Source of the DNA: Rhizorhabdus wittichii RW1
GTDB lineage: Bacteria > Pseudomonadota > Alphaproteobacteria > Sphingomonadales > Sphingomonadaceae
Reading direction: 5' to 3'
DNA length: 64,000 nt
NCBI GenBank assembly: GCA_000016765.1
Contig: CP000699.1
Span: forward strand, 1,736,001-1,800,000
The position numbers and the translations under genes are program-made. The notes under the pieces are model-generated. The model had not been told where the DNA came from. It made no database searches and worked only from the letters and a program-made list of their open reading frames with translations. Shown here piece by piece: positions 27,720 to 36,630 of this stretch. How positions within the stretch are numbered: position 1 is the stretch's first letter; the number at the start of each line of letters is the position of its first letter.

Positions 27720-28820
27720 TCAAAGCGCCGGCACCGCCCGCAACCCGGCCATCGCCTGCCGCGCGACCTGACGCGCGCGCGAGACGATCGACCAGCGCCA
27801 CTCGGCATCGTCGGGATAGAAGGCGTCGAGGAGTTGCGCCTTGATCGCGCGTCCCTCGTCCGTCTCGCGGTCGCCGAAGAAGGTCAGCCAATGATCGTCG
27901 AGCATGATGTCGAACACCGTCGTCGACGGCCGGGTGCCATATTCCAGCACCATCGCGGTGACGTCGACGCCGGGCAGCATCCGGTCATAGCCGTCGCTGC
28001 TATGGCCGGTGACGTCATAGCATTCCTCCGGCGCATTGCGCACGTCGACCCGCGGCGCCCAGATCCACGGCCCATACCAGCGATGGGCGCGTTCGAGCCG
28101 CTCGCCCTCGTACATGCAGACCGCCGATCCATGCGACCACGGCCCCAGCCCGCTATGATAATCGACCAAGGCAACGCGCTTCGCGCCCCGCCCATGCTCC
28201 TGGACCAGCCCGGTCATCAGCCGGTTCGACCAGGTCGGCCCCCTTCCCCCGAACGATATGCCGTCAGGATGCGCATATTGGCCGGTCATCAGCGCCGTCC
28301 CATAGCCGCCCGGGCCATGGACGCGGCGATAGTCCCGCAGCGCGGCGAGCGCGGCGTCGCGCGCCGGGCCGCGCCGTTCGGGGCAGGTAAAGGCGGCGTG
28401 GACCTCCTCATAGCGGCTGTTGACCGCCGGCGGATCGGAGAAGTCGATGAAGTTGCGACAGAGATCGACATTGTCCTCGTTGTTGCGCCGGACATGGGCC
28501 GCGCCCCACGGGTTGATCGCGTGGACCATCAGCACGGCCACGCCCTCGGGCAGCCGCTCGAACCATCCCTCGGTCAGCGCGGCGACCTGGCAGCCCGAGC
28601 CGCACATCAGCTCGGGGCCGTGCATTCCCGAGGTAAGCACCAACAGCGTCTCGGCATCGGCCGGGCCGATCCGCAGGGTGTCGGTCGCCAGTGCCTGGCC
28701 GGCCGGGCCCTGCAACGGATGCACGCTGGTCGCGACGTCCAGCCGGGCAAGCTCGGCAGCCTGCAGGAAGGTCTCGCGGGCGCCGTCATAGTCCGGCGCG
28801 AAATAGCTGTCCTCGATCAT
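27720..28820 (-). CDS. DUF2817 (M14-like zinc carboxypeptidase) protein
   Basis: A 366-residue protein of the DUF2817 family, related to M14 metallocarboxypeptidases and aspartoacylases. A zinc-binding HxxE element is visible in TSGMHGPELMCGSG near residue 90, and ALVDYHSGLGPWS near 225 supplies a further histidine. RRNNEDNVDLCRNFIDF is typical of the family. No signal peptide, so probably cytoplasmic. It likely cleaves an amide or peptide-like bond. In this cluster it might release an amino acid from an acylated substrate, which would fit the downstream dehydratase, but this is inference. Confidence 0.82.
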   Translation of the reverse strand: MIEDSYFAPDYDGARETFLQAAELARLDVATSVHPLQGPAGQALATDTLRIGPADAETLLVLTSGMHGPELMCGSGCQVAALTEGWFERLPEGVAVLMVHAINPWGAAHVRRNNEDNVDLCRNFIDFSDPPAVNSRYEEVHAAFTCPERRGPARDAALAALRDYRRVHGPGGYGTALMTGQYAHPDGISFGGRGPTWSNRLMTGLVQEHGRGAKRVALVDYHSGLGPWSHGSAVCMYEGERLERAHRWYGPWIWAPRVDVRNAPEECYDVTGHSSDGYDRMLPGVDVTAMVLEYGTRPSTTVFDIMLDDHWLTFFGDRETDEGRAIKAQLLDAFYPDDAEWRWSIVSRARQVARQAMAGLRAVPAL

Positions 28821-28892
28821 GGCGGCGAGGGTAGGACCGCCCGCCGGCCATGTCCTGTGCGAAGCCGCGCGCTTCGTTCGAGAAGGCGTGAA

Positions 28893-29945
28893 TCAGGTCA
28901 GGCCGCGCGCCGCCTTGGGCGATATGCCGAAATGGCGCCGGAAGGCGGTCGCGAAATTGCTCGGATGCTCATAGCCCATCTCGAACGCCACCTCGGTCAC
29001 CGAGATGCGCGATCCCTTGAGCAACTGCATCGAGCGTTCCATCCGGTAATTCTGGCGATAGTCGAAGATCGTCATGCCGGTGACGCGGCGGAAGCACTGC
29101 ATGAGCTGGGTCTCGTTCCAGACGAACTGGCGGACCAGCTCCTGGATCGTCGGCGGGTCGGCGAACCTCTCCTCGAGCAGCACGCAGATGTCCTGCACCT
29201 TGCGGACGTCGCGCGGCCGCAACGGCACGCTGGTCTCGCTGTCGTCGGCGAGCGCGCCGAGCGCCAGGCACAACAGCTCGAGGGTCTTCGCCTCCATGTA
29301 CATCGCCCGCATCGCACCGCCGAACGGCGGATCGAGGATCTCGGCGACGATGCGGTGGAGGACCGATCGCATCGGCAGGCTCGAACAATGGAAATCGGGA
29401 TCGCCATGGCGCAGCAGCGAGCGGATCGGCTGGGGCAATGAGGAGGACGGCGAGTCGATGATCCCGTCGAGGAATGCGGGATCGCAGATCAGCGTCACCG
29501 ACCGCTCGTGCGAGACAGGCCGCGGGCTCTCGCGCTTGGCCGAGGCCATCGGCTGCACGAGGAAGCCGAAGGAGAGCGGATTGAGCTCGGTTTCTCGGCC
29601 ATGCTCGCTCGTGATCATGCTGTCGCCGTCGAGACGGAAATGAAACTTGATTTGGCCGCCGCCCAGATACTGCTCGGTATATGCAAGGTCACGACGCACG
29701 TCCGACACCATGATCAGGCAGCCATCGCGGATGTGGAAGCAGTCGCGCCAGCCCTGCGCGCCGGCCATCTCGGCCCGCATCCGCACGCCGCACGCGCCCC
29801 AGCCCTCGTCGGATGCGGCGCCATAATAAGGGCGAAGCGAGTCGATCACCGATTGCAGGGGGGCGAGCAGGGTAACCCCGCCGCCGGCGCTCGAAGACTC
29901 GATCCCTGATCGTTCGTCGGTCAAAGCATCCACCCGTCCCAGCAT
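28893..29945 (-). CDS. AraC-family transcriptional regulator
   Basis: A regulator of about 350 residues with the AraC/XylS double helix-turn-helix at the C-terminus: PTIQELVRQFVWNETQLMQCF followed by EVAFEMGYEHPSNFATAFRR and HFGISPKAARG. The N-terminal 240 residues are the effector part and are not recognised. I chose ATG 29945, preceded by GGGGGA seven bases upstream; a start at 30089 would overlap the divergent transporter. It is divergent from the GPH transporter and probably controls both directions. Confidence 0.9.
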   Translation of the reverse strand: MLGRVDALTDERSGIESSSAGGGVTLLAPLQSVIDSLRPYYGAASDEGWGACGVRMRAEMAGAQGWRDCFHIRDGCLIMVSDVRRDLAYTEQYLGGGQIKFHFRLDGDSMITSEHGRETELNPLSFGFLVQPMASAKRESPRPVSHERSVTLICDPAFLDGIIDSPSSSLPQPIRSLLRHGDPDFHCSSLPMRSVLHRIVAEILDPPFGGAMRAMYMEAKTLELLCLALGALADDSETSVPLRPRDVRKVQDICVLLEERFADPPTIQELVRQFVWNETQLMQCFRRVTGMTIFDYRQNYRMERSMQLLKGSRISVTEVAFEMGYEHPSNFATAFRRHFGISPKAARGLT

Positions 29946-30087
29946 CGAGCATCCCCCAAGCCGGATCACCGGTCCAGCGAAATCCAGCCGCCGCGAGACA
30001 TCGCATAGGGCTTTTGTCGAAGCGCACAGGACCGTGCGCCGGGCCCATGCCAGTTTTCGATGCATGAGGAAGCGAACCGGCCTGGAC

Positions 30088-31425
30088 ATGCGAACGAGCG
30101 AGCCGATCGGGCTGCGCCCGCTGATCGCCTATTCTGCGCCGGCGCTGCCGCTATCGATGCTGCTGATGCCGCTGATCCTGTACCTGCCGGCCTATTATGC
30201 GACCAGCGTCGGCCTTCCGCTGGCGATGGTCGGCCTGATCTTCTCGCTGGCGCGCGCCTTCGACGGCATCATCGACCCGCTGATCGGCCATCTGTCGGAC
30301 GCCAGCCGTGGACGATGGGGGCGCAAGCCCTGGCTGCTCGGCGGCGCCCCCCTGCTGGTGATCGCGACATGGTATCTGTGCCGGCCGCCGCACGGAGCAG
30401 GGCTCGCCTATCTCGGGCTATGGCTCTTCCTCTTCTATCTCGCCTGGTCGACCGTGCAGATCCCCTATCTGTCCTGGGGCGTCGAACTCTCGCGCGACTA
30501 TCGGCAGCGCACGCGCATCGCCGGCTTTCGAGAGGGCAATCTGCTGGTCGGGACCCTGCTCGCGACCGGGCTGCCGCTGCTGCTCGGCGGGGGTCATCCC
30601 GACCTCGACACGATCCTGGCCGTATTCGTCGGCACGACCGCGATCCTGCTGCCGCTCGCGGTCGTCGCGGCCGTGAGCCTGACGCCCGCGGGCCCTGCGC
30701 CGCAGCCGGCGCCCCCCATCGGCCTGATCGCCGGCATCCGGCTGGTCGCGGGCAACGGCCCCTTCCTCAGGCTGATGGGCGCGATCTTCGCCTTCTGGCT
30801 GGCGGCGAACATCTGGAACGCCTGCGTGCTGTTGGTCATGGAGCATGTGCTGGGGCTCGACACCGGCACCTTCCTGCTCTTCGTGCTCGGTCAGTTCCTG
30901 ATCGGGCTGATGGCGCTGCCGCTGGTGACCCGCCTCGCCAACCGCATCGGCAAGCATCGCGCGCTCGCGCTCGGCACGCTCGCCTTCTTCTCGATACTGC
31001 TGCTCCTCCTGCTGGTGCCGCGCGGACAGGCGATGATCGCCTTCCTTCCCTTCGCCCTGCTCGGCCTGGTGACCCCCGTCGTCTGGGTGCTGCCGGCGGC
31101 GACGGCGGGCGACGCGGTCGAGCTCGGCATCCTGCTAAGCGGTCGCGACCAGTCGGCGCTCTACATGGCCTTCTACAATTTCGCGCAGAAGCTGGCGCTC
31201 GCCGCGAGCATCGGCATCGCGCTCCCGCTCCTCGGCCTGCTCGGCTTCGATCCGGCGCGCGGACAGCCGATGCCGCTGATCGTCGTCGGCATCGTCCTGC
31301 CCCTGCTCTGCGCGACGGCCGGCGCGCTGCTGCTGCGCGGCTACCCGATCACCGAGCGCCGCCACGCGGCGATCCGCCGTCGCATCGCCCGGGTCCACCC
31401 CCATCTCGCCACCTCTGTCGGATAA
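30088..31425 (+). CDS. GPH-family (MelB-like) sodium/proton symporter
   Basis: A membrane transporter of about 445 residues with twelve hydrophobic segments. The signature DASRGRWGRKPWLLGG between segments 2 and 3, after DGIIDPLIGHLS, places it in the glycoside-pentoside-hexuronide cation symporter family of the MFS. An earlier ATG at 30064 is possible. It starts a rightward operon with an aldehyde dehydrogenase (7-base gap) and a dehydratase. It probably imports a glycoside or other small polar substrate for this cluster. Confidence 0.88.
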   Translation: MRTSEPIGLRPLIAYSAPALPLSMLLMPLILYLPAYYATSVGLPLAMVGLIFSLARAFDGIIDPLIGHLSDASRGRWGRKPWLLGGAPLLVIATWYLCRPPHGAGLAYLGLWLFLFYLAWSTVQIPYLSWGVELSRDYRQRTRIAGFREGNLLVGTLLATGLPLLLGGGHPDLDTILAVFVGTTAILLPLAVVAAVSLTPAGPAPQPAPPIGLIAGIRLVAGNGPFLRLMGAIFAFWLAANIWNACVLLVMEHVLGLDTGTFLLFVLGQFLIGLMALPLVTRLANRIGKHRALALGTLAFFSILLLLLLVPRGQAMIAFLPFALLGLVTPVVWVLPAATAGDAVELGILLSGRDQSALYMAFYNFAQKLALAASIGIALPLLGLLGFDPARGQPMPLIVVGIVLPLLCATAGALLLRGYPITERRHAAIRRRIARVHPHLATSVG

Positions 31426-31432
31426 TCCCTCG

Positions 31433-32902
31433 ATGATCGCTGATGCCTACCCCGATGCCGACCTCCGCCCGATCATAGCCGGCCGCCCGACGGACCCGCG
31501 TTCGGATCGGCTGCTCGTGCTGACCGATCCCGCGACCGGGCGCGAAACCGCGCGCTATGCGGGCAGCGGACAGGCGACCGTCGACCAGGCCGTCGCCGCC
31601 GCGCGATCCGCCTTCACCGGCGACTGGGGCCTCATGGGTCCCGGCGAGCGGATGGCGATTCTGCATCGTTTCGCCGACCTCGTCGACCGCGAGGGCGATA
31701 CGATCGCGCGGGCCGACCGTATCGACGTCGGCAAGCCGATCTCGGCCGCGCGCGCCGAGGCCGGCGTCGCGGCCGGCTTCATCCGCTACTATGCTCAGGC
31801 GATCGACAAGGCACAACGCGGCATCGTCGCGCCGACCGGCATCGCCGCCACCGAATTGCAGTTGCGCCGGCCGCGCGGCGTGATCGGAATGATCGTCCCC
31901 TGGAACTATCCGGTGATCAACCTGGCGTTGAAGATCGCGCCCGCGCTGGCGGCCGGCAACAGCGTGGTCGCCAAGCCGTCGGAGATATCGCCGCGATCGG
32001 CATTGATCCTCGCCAGGCTGGGCGCCGAGGCCGGACTGCCGGCCGGCACGCTGTCGGTCCTCCCCGGGGACGGCGCGACCGGCGAGGCGATCACCGTCCA
32101 TGGCGACATCGACATGATCAGCTTCACCGGCTCGACCGCGACGGGCCGGGCGATCATGCGCGGCATCGGCCAGTCGACGCTCAAGCCGATCCTGCTCGAA
32201 TGCGGCGGCAAGTCGCCGGAGCTGCTGTTCGACGACATGGCCGGCCAGGATCTCGATGCGATTGCCGCGCATATCGTCGCAGGCGCCTATGCCAACCAGG
32301 GCCAGCTCTGCGTCGCGCGGACGCGGCTCTATATCGAGGACGGCCTCTACGAGCCGCTGCTCGATCGGGTCCTCGCCCATGCCGGCGCGTTGAAGGCGGG
32401 CGACCCCGACGATCCCGCCACAACCTACGGCCCGCTCGCCAGCGACAAGCAGCGCGCAACCGTCGAGCGCTACATCGTCGACGGGATCGAGGCCGGCGCC
32501 GAGATGCTGCTCGACGGCCGGCGGTCGACCACCGGCTGCTTCCTCGAACCGACCGTCTTCGCCGTGCGGGGCTGCGACATCGCCCTGACGCGCAAGGAGA
32601 TCTTCGGCCCGGTGCTGGCGGTGTCGCGCTTTCGCGGCGAGGCCGAGGCGATCGCGCTCGCCAACGCCACCGCCTACGGCCTCGCCGCCACGATCTGGAC
32701 CCGCGATATCGGGCGGGCGCATCGCATGGCGCGATCGGTGACGGCGGGGACGGTGAAGATATGCTCGACGCCCAACCCGCGCGAGGGCGCCGGCTTCGCG
32801 CACGCCGCCGAGCCAGCCCGCCAATCGGGTTTCGGCATCGAAGGGGGCCTCGCCGCGCTCGACAGCTATTCCCGTCTCCAGTCGGTGGAGTTCCGCTATT
32901 AA
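31433..32902 (+). CDS. Aldehyde dehydrogenase (betaine-aldehyde dehydrogenase type)
   Basis: A 489-residue NAD-dependent aldehyde dehydrogenase. The glutamate lies in LECGGKSPELLFDD and the cysteine in NQGQLCVARTR. MIVPWNYPVINL and FTGSTATGRAIM form the cofactor site. It is sandwiched between the GPH symporter and the PLP dehydratase. Near the C-terminus the usual PFGGxKQSG block is altered (FAHAAEPARQSGFGIEGG), a small deviation from the family. It could oxidise the aldehyde made by the GMC enzyme of the divergent operon. Confidence 0.92.
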   Translation: MIADAYPDADLRPIIAGRPTDPRSDRLLVLTDPATGRETARYAGSGQATVDQAVAAARSAFTGDWGLMGPGERMAILHRFADLVDREGDTIARADRIDVGKPISAARAEAGVAAGFIRYYAQAIDKAQRGIVAPTGIAATELQLRRPRGVIGMIVPWNYPVINLALKIAPALAAGNSVVAKPSEISPRSALILARLGAEAGLPAGTLSVLPGDGATGEAITVHGDIDMISFTGSTATGRAIMRGIGQSTLKPILLECGGKSPELLFDDMAGQDLDAIAAHIVAGAYANQGQLCVARTRLYIEDGLYEPLLDRVLAHAGALKAGDPDDPATTYGPLASDKQRATVERYIVDGIEAGAEMLLDGRRSTTGCFLEPTVFAVRGCDIALTRKEIFGPVLAVSRFRGEAEAIALANATAYGLAATIWTRDIGRAHRMARSVTAGTVKICSTPNPREGAGFAHAAEPARQSGFGIEGGLAALDSYSRLQSVEFRY

Positions 32903-33905
32903 CGCCACCGCTCCCTCAGCCGCACCAGGCCTGAGCCTGGGCGCGATCCGCGCCGCCGCCGTCGAGATCGCGCCGTTCGTCAACCGGACCCCGATCCACC
33001 ACTGGCGGGGTCGCGAGATCGACGCGCGGTTGCCCGGCGCCGAGGTGATGCTCAAGCTCGAGCTGTTCCAGCATGGCGGCTCGTTCAAGGCGCGCGGCGC
33101 GCTGCTCAACCTGCTGCGGCTCGACGAAGCCCAGCGGGCGCGCGGCGTCACCGCGGTCAGCGCGGGCAATCACGCGATCGCCGTGGCCTTCGCGGCGCAC
33201 ACCCTCGGCGTCGACGCCAAGGTGGTGATGGCCTCGACCGCGAACCCCTCCCGGATCGCCGCCGCCCGTGCTTATGGCGCCGAGGTGATCCTGGGCGGGG
33301 ATGCCACACAGAGTTTCGCCCGCGCCGAGCAGATCGCCCGGGACGAGGGACGCTTCCTCGTCCATCCGTTCGAAGGCGAGACGACCGCGCTCGGCACCGC
33401 CACGCTCGGCCTCGAACTCGCCGAACAGATGGGGCGGCTCGACGCGATCGTCGTGCCGATCGGTGGTGGCGGCCTGGCCGGCGGGGTCGCTAGCGCGATC
33501 CGGGCGCTACAGCCCGATTGCCGCATCCACGGCGTCGAGCCGGCCGGTGCCGACGCGATGAGCCGCAGCTTCGCAGCCGGGGCGCCCGTCCGGCTGGAGA
33601 AGACCGCCACCATCGCCGACAGCCTCGCTCCTCCCATGGCGCTGCCCTACAGCTATGAGCTCTGCCGGTCGGCGGTCGATGCTATCGTCCGCATCGACGA
33701 CGACGCGATCTGCCACGCGGGTGCCCTCCTGTTCCGCGAGATGAAGCTGGCCGTCGAACCGGCCGGCGCCGCCACCACCGCCGCCCTGATCGGCCCGCTC
33801 AGCGAGGAACTCCGTGATGCGCGAACGGCGGTGATCATCTGTGGCGCGAACATCGACATCGAAGGCTTCAACCAGATGGTTCGGCGAGGGGAGGCGACAC
33901 CATGA
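32898..33905 (+). CDS. PLP-dependent threonine/serine dehydratase, non-canonical start
   Basis: A fold-type II PLP enzyme, catalytic domain only. The Schiff-base lysine is in HGGSFKARGAL, SAGNHAIAVAF and PIGGGGLAGGV form the cofactor pocket. The homologous N-terminus (AIRAAAVEIAPFVNRTPIHHW) extends well upstream of the first canonical start (TTG 33030), yet contains no ATG, GTG or TTG. An ATT at 32898 has GGTGGAG seven bases upstream and overlaps the aldehyde dehydrogenase stop by five bases; CTG at 32931 is the alternative. The enzyme probably deaminates threonine, serine or a hydroxy-amino acid to a keto acid; no allosteric ACT domain. Confidence 0.83.
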   Translation: MNATAPSAAPGLSLGAIRAAAVEIAPFVNRTPIHHWRGREIDARLPGAEVMLKLELFQHGGSFKARGALLNLLRLDEAQRARGVTAVSAGNHAIAVAFAAHTLGVDAKVVMASTANPSRIAAARAYGAEVILGGDATQSFARAEQIARDEGRFLVHPFEGETTALGTATLGLELAEQMGRLDAIVVPIGGGGLAGGVASAIRALQPDCRIHGVEPAGADAMSRSFAAGAPVRLEKTATIADSLAPPMALPYSYELCRSAVDAIVRIDDDAICHAGALLFREMKLAVEPAGAATTAALIGPLSEELRDARTAVIICGANIDIEGFNQMVRRGEATP

Positions 33906-34236
33906 TCTCGATCCGCATGATCAATAGCGCCACCATTCAAAAGCTCGTGGACCCTGTCGACCCAATATGCGTCTTACCAGCGCGGGAGATGCCATGCTGC
34001 CGCGGCGGCGCGCGCCCATCCTTCCGGATGGCCGAGGTGCGTCGGCATAATACTCGACCATCTCGGCGGTCCGATCGCCTCAGCGGGCGTGAAGCTCGCC
34101 AGCCTCATGCCACCGACTCGCCGACGCCCTCTAAGAGGCGGAATGGCGGCGCTCATTCAACGGCGGCTTGGTGCAAACGCTACGTCAGATTGAAAGCGAC
34201 AGCTAACCGCCACTATAGCAGTCGTGAATCGCAGCG
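33906..34236. other. Stretch without supported genes
   Basis: About 330 bases after the dehydratase. Open frames are short and lack known motifs. Nothing regulatory was recognised except that it leads into a truncated XRE fragment, which suggests remnant island DNA. Confidence 0.35.
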
Positions 34237-34368
34237 ATGCGTGCCGGCATACACCGGACCTATCTATCCGGCCTGGAGAGGGACGGTGACAAGAACCCGA
34301 CGCTCGACGTCGTCGGCAGGATCGCGGCAGCCCTCAACGTCACCGTGGGTTCGCTCGTGGACGAGTAG
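34237..34368 (+). pseudogene. Truncated XRE-family HTH fragment, 43 codons
   Basis: The frame from ATG 34237 to TAG 34368 reads AGIHRTYLSGLERDGDKNP, then TLDVVGRIAAALNVTVGSL. This is the recognition helix and C-terminal half of a small XRE regulator, close to the island gene at 16455 (AGIHRTYISDIERGARNP). The N-terminal helices are missing and there is an in-frame stop four codons upstream, so it is very likely a gene fragment. Confidence 0.65.
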
Positions 34369-34980
34369 TCTTTCATCCTGATGTAGCTATCCCGCGTTGG
34401 GCAGAAATCCCTTAGTTTCTTTCGCCCATCATCAAGTTGGTCTCGTCGATCAGCGTCTGCACGGCGCCGATTTTTCTCCCTGATGCGCTCCACCAGAAGG
34501 GAACGCGCTGATCGCTGCCATGATCGATTCAGCCGATGCCAATCACCTAGCATTGCGGCGAGTACGCCTGGTCGCGCGACTCTCAAAACTGTCATGCTGG
34601 TCGCCGACAATCACGAGGCTGCCGCGTCAGACATGGTCGATAGCTTGAATGGTTGGTTGGCAGACTGGCCAGTTCATCAACGCCCCCGCGCGTTCGTTCT
34701 GGTACAACGACATCGTTGCGGCCTCGAAATTGCATTTCTGGTCGCAGATATCCTTCCGGTCGCAGCTGCGCGGCATCCGACTTTACATTTTTAATCCAAA
34801 ACACCGTCAAACCGGAGCCGGCGGCGAGATTATGACAGCATCTTGGCGTATATTATCGAAATTTTGACGCCACTTATCGGGCTCTGCATTTCAAATAGCA
34901 CCAGATTGCCAGGGCCCCCGTGGAGTCCGCCGCTCTACCGGCCCGACCTTCGTCAACCTCGCCAATGAAAGACGTTCGCC
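34369..34980. other. Intergenic region before the cyclodeaminase-like operon
   Basis: About 610 bases with no gene I can support on either strand. The composition is less GC-rich than the flanks in places, and short frames have no motif or ribosome site. The promoter of the gene at 34981 should be in its right end. Confidence 0.35.
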
Positions 34981-36120
34981 ATGTCCGCCTCAACCAAGAT
35001 CGATTTCATCTACCTCTCGGAACAGGACATGATCAGAGCCGGCGTCACCGACATGCCGCAGTGCGTCGACACGATGGAGGAGATGTTCGGCCTGCTCTAT
35101 CATGGCGATTACCGGATGGCCGGCGCCAATAATGATTCCCATGGTGCGATGATCACCTTCCCGGAAAACTCGCCCTTCCCCGACATGCCGAAGCCCACCG
35201 CCGACCGCCGCCTGATGGCGATGCCGGCCTATTTGGGCGGTCGGTTCCGTACGGCGGGCATGAAGTGGTACGGGTCGAACATCGCAAACCGCGACAAGGG
35301 CCTTCCGCGTTCCATCCTCACCTTCGTGCTCAATGATGCCGACACCTCGGCGCCGCTCGCCTTCATGTCGGCCAACCTGCTGTCGGCCTATCGGACCGGG
35401 GCGATCCCCGGCGTCGGTGCCCGTCATTTCGCGCGCAAGGATTCGAAGGTCGTCGGCCTCGTCGGCCCCGGTGTCATGGGTAAGACCACGGTGATGGCGC
35501 TGATCGCGGTGTGTCCGCTGATCGACACGATCAAGATCAAAGGGCGCGGCAAGGCGAGCCTCGACAGCTTCCTGTCCTGGCTGGCGGAGACTTTCCCGCA
35601 GGTCACCAATGTCGAGGTGGTCGACAGCATCGAGGCGGTCGTCCGTGGATCCGACATCGTCACCTACTGCAATTCGGGCGAGACCGGCGATCCGTCGACC
35701 TATCCGCTTGTCAAGCGCGAGTGGGTGAAGTCCGGCGCCTTCCTGGTCATGCCCGCCAGCTGTCAGATGGACGAGGGGATGGAACAGCCCGACGTCCGCA
35801 AGGCGGTCGACAATACCGGGCTCTATGAGTGCTGGTTCGACGAACTTCCCAAGCCCGCGCACAACCATGTGCCGCTGATTGGCGTCCGTTTCCTCGACAT
35901 GATCGCCGAGGGCAAGATGACCAATGGCCAGCTCGAGGACCTCGGCAAGGTCGTCGCGGGCGACGCCCCCGGGCGCACGAATGACGAGGAAATCATCATC
36001 ATGTCGGTCGGCGGCATGCCGGTCGAGGACGTCGCCTGGGGAACCGTCGTGTACCGCAACGCGATCGAGCGCGGCATCGGCGTGACGCTGAACCTGTGGG
36101 ACGAGCCCGTCCTGCGCTGA
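34981..36120 (+). CDS. Ornithine cyclodeaminase-like protein (possible amine oxidase partner)
   Basis: A 379-residue PF02423-related protein, longer than typical cyclodeaminases. It has SANLLSAYRTGAIPGVGARH, the family signature, followed by a Rossmann motif VVGLVGPGVMGKTTVM near residue 160. Proteins of this length next to RidA and an FAD amine oxidoreductase have been named tyramine oxidase subunit B in some annotations; I recall this but cannot verify it here. It begins an operon with ridA-like and FAD oxidoreductase genes, indicating amine or amino-acid oxidation through an imine. Confidence 0.78.
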   Translation: MSASTKIDFIYLSEQDMIRAGVTDMPQCVDTMEEMFGLLYHGDYRMAGANNDSHGAMITFPENSPFPDMPKPTADRRLMAMPAYLGGRFRTAGMKWYGSNIANRDKGLPRSILTFVLNDADTSAPLAFMSANLLSAYRTGAIPGVGARHFARKDSKVVGLVGPGVMGKTTVMALIAVCPLIDTIKIKGRGKASLDSFLSWLAETFPQVTNVEVVDSIEAVVRGSDIVTYCNSGETGDPSTYPLVKREWVKSGAFLVMPASCQMDEGMEQPDVRKAVDNTGLYECWFDELPKPAHNHVPLIGVRFLDMIAEGKMTNGQLEDLGKVVAGDAPGRTNDEEIIIMSVGGMPVEDVAWGTVVYRNAIERGIGVTLNLWDEPVLR

Positions 36121-36129
36121 TCCCTCATG

Positions 36130-36157
36130 GGGGCCGGCTTCGCTGAAGGCCGGCCCC
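36130..36157 (+). terminator. GC-rich hairpin between cyclodeaminase-like gene and ridA-like gene
   Basis: GGGGCCGGC (36130-36138) pairs perfectly with GCCGGCCCC (36149-36157) around a ten-base loop, followed by only TTT. It could be a partial terminator, or a processing or stabilising structure that sets different expression of the first gene and the two that follow. Confidence 0.5.
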
Positions 36158-36179
36158 TTTCCCCCGACAAGGAAGAGAC

Positions 36180-36602
36180 ATGGCCAAGGTCATCAAGGTC
36201 AAGACCGGTAACAAGTTCGAAGAGATCGGCAGCTATTCGCGCATCGTCGCGGTCGACAACTGGATCTTCGTGTCCAACACCGCCGGCCGCAACCCGGCGA
36301 CACAGCAAATCCCCGAGGATGTGGGCGAGCAGACCCTGCAGGTGTTCGCGAATATCGAGCGGGCGCTGGCCTCCGTCGACGCGAACCTGGCCGATGTCGT
36401 CGCCTCGCGCGTCTTCATCCAGGATCCGGCGGACACCCATAGCGTCATGACCATCGTCGGCGACAAGTTTCGCGGGATCGATCCGGCCAGCACGGTGACC
36501 TGCCCGCCGCTCGGCTCGACCGTCTACAAGGTGGAGATCGAGGTGACCGCCTATCGCGGCGCCTCGACGGCGGATGTCGAGAAGGTCACCGTCGCTCCCT
36601 AA
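36180..36602 (+). CDS. RidA-family (YjgF/YER057c/UK114) protein
   Basis: A 140-residue RidA-like protein. These trimeric proteins hydrolyse reactive enamine/imine intermediates released by PLP or flavin enzymes. The typical pattern VDNWIFVSNTAGRN and, later, ASRVFIQDPAD is visible; the usual C-terminal arginine motif is not clear. AAGGAAGAG precedes the ATG. Its position between a cyclodeaminase-like gene and an FAD amine oxidoreductase fits hydrolysis of the imine these enzymes make. Confidence 0.85.
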   Translation: MAKVIKVKTGNKFEEIGSYSRIVAVDNWIFVSNTAGRNPATQQIPEDVGEQTLQVFANIERALASVDANLADVVASRVFIQDPADTHSVMTIVGDKFRGIDPASTVTCPPLGSTVYKVEIEVTAYRGASTADVEKVTVAP

Positions 36603-36630
36603 CGATCACCCGCCGGCCCAGGATACCCGC

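Noticed and set aside
25928-29441. Long plus-strand frames (524 and 733 codons)
   Set aside because: They run antisense through the TonB receptor, the DUF2817 gene and the AraC gene and lack any motif; composition is that of shadow frames.
34483-34794. 103-codon open frame
   Set aside because: No ribosome site, no motif, and a composition unlike coding sequence of the window.
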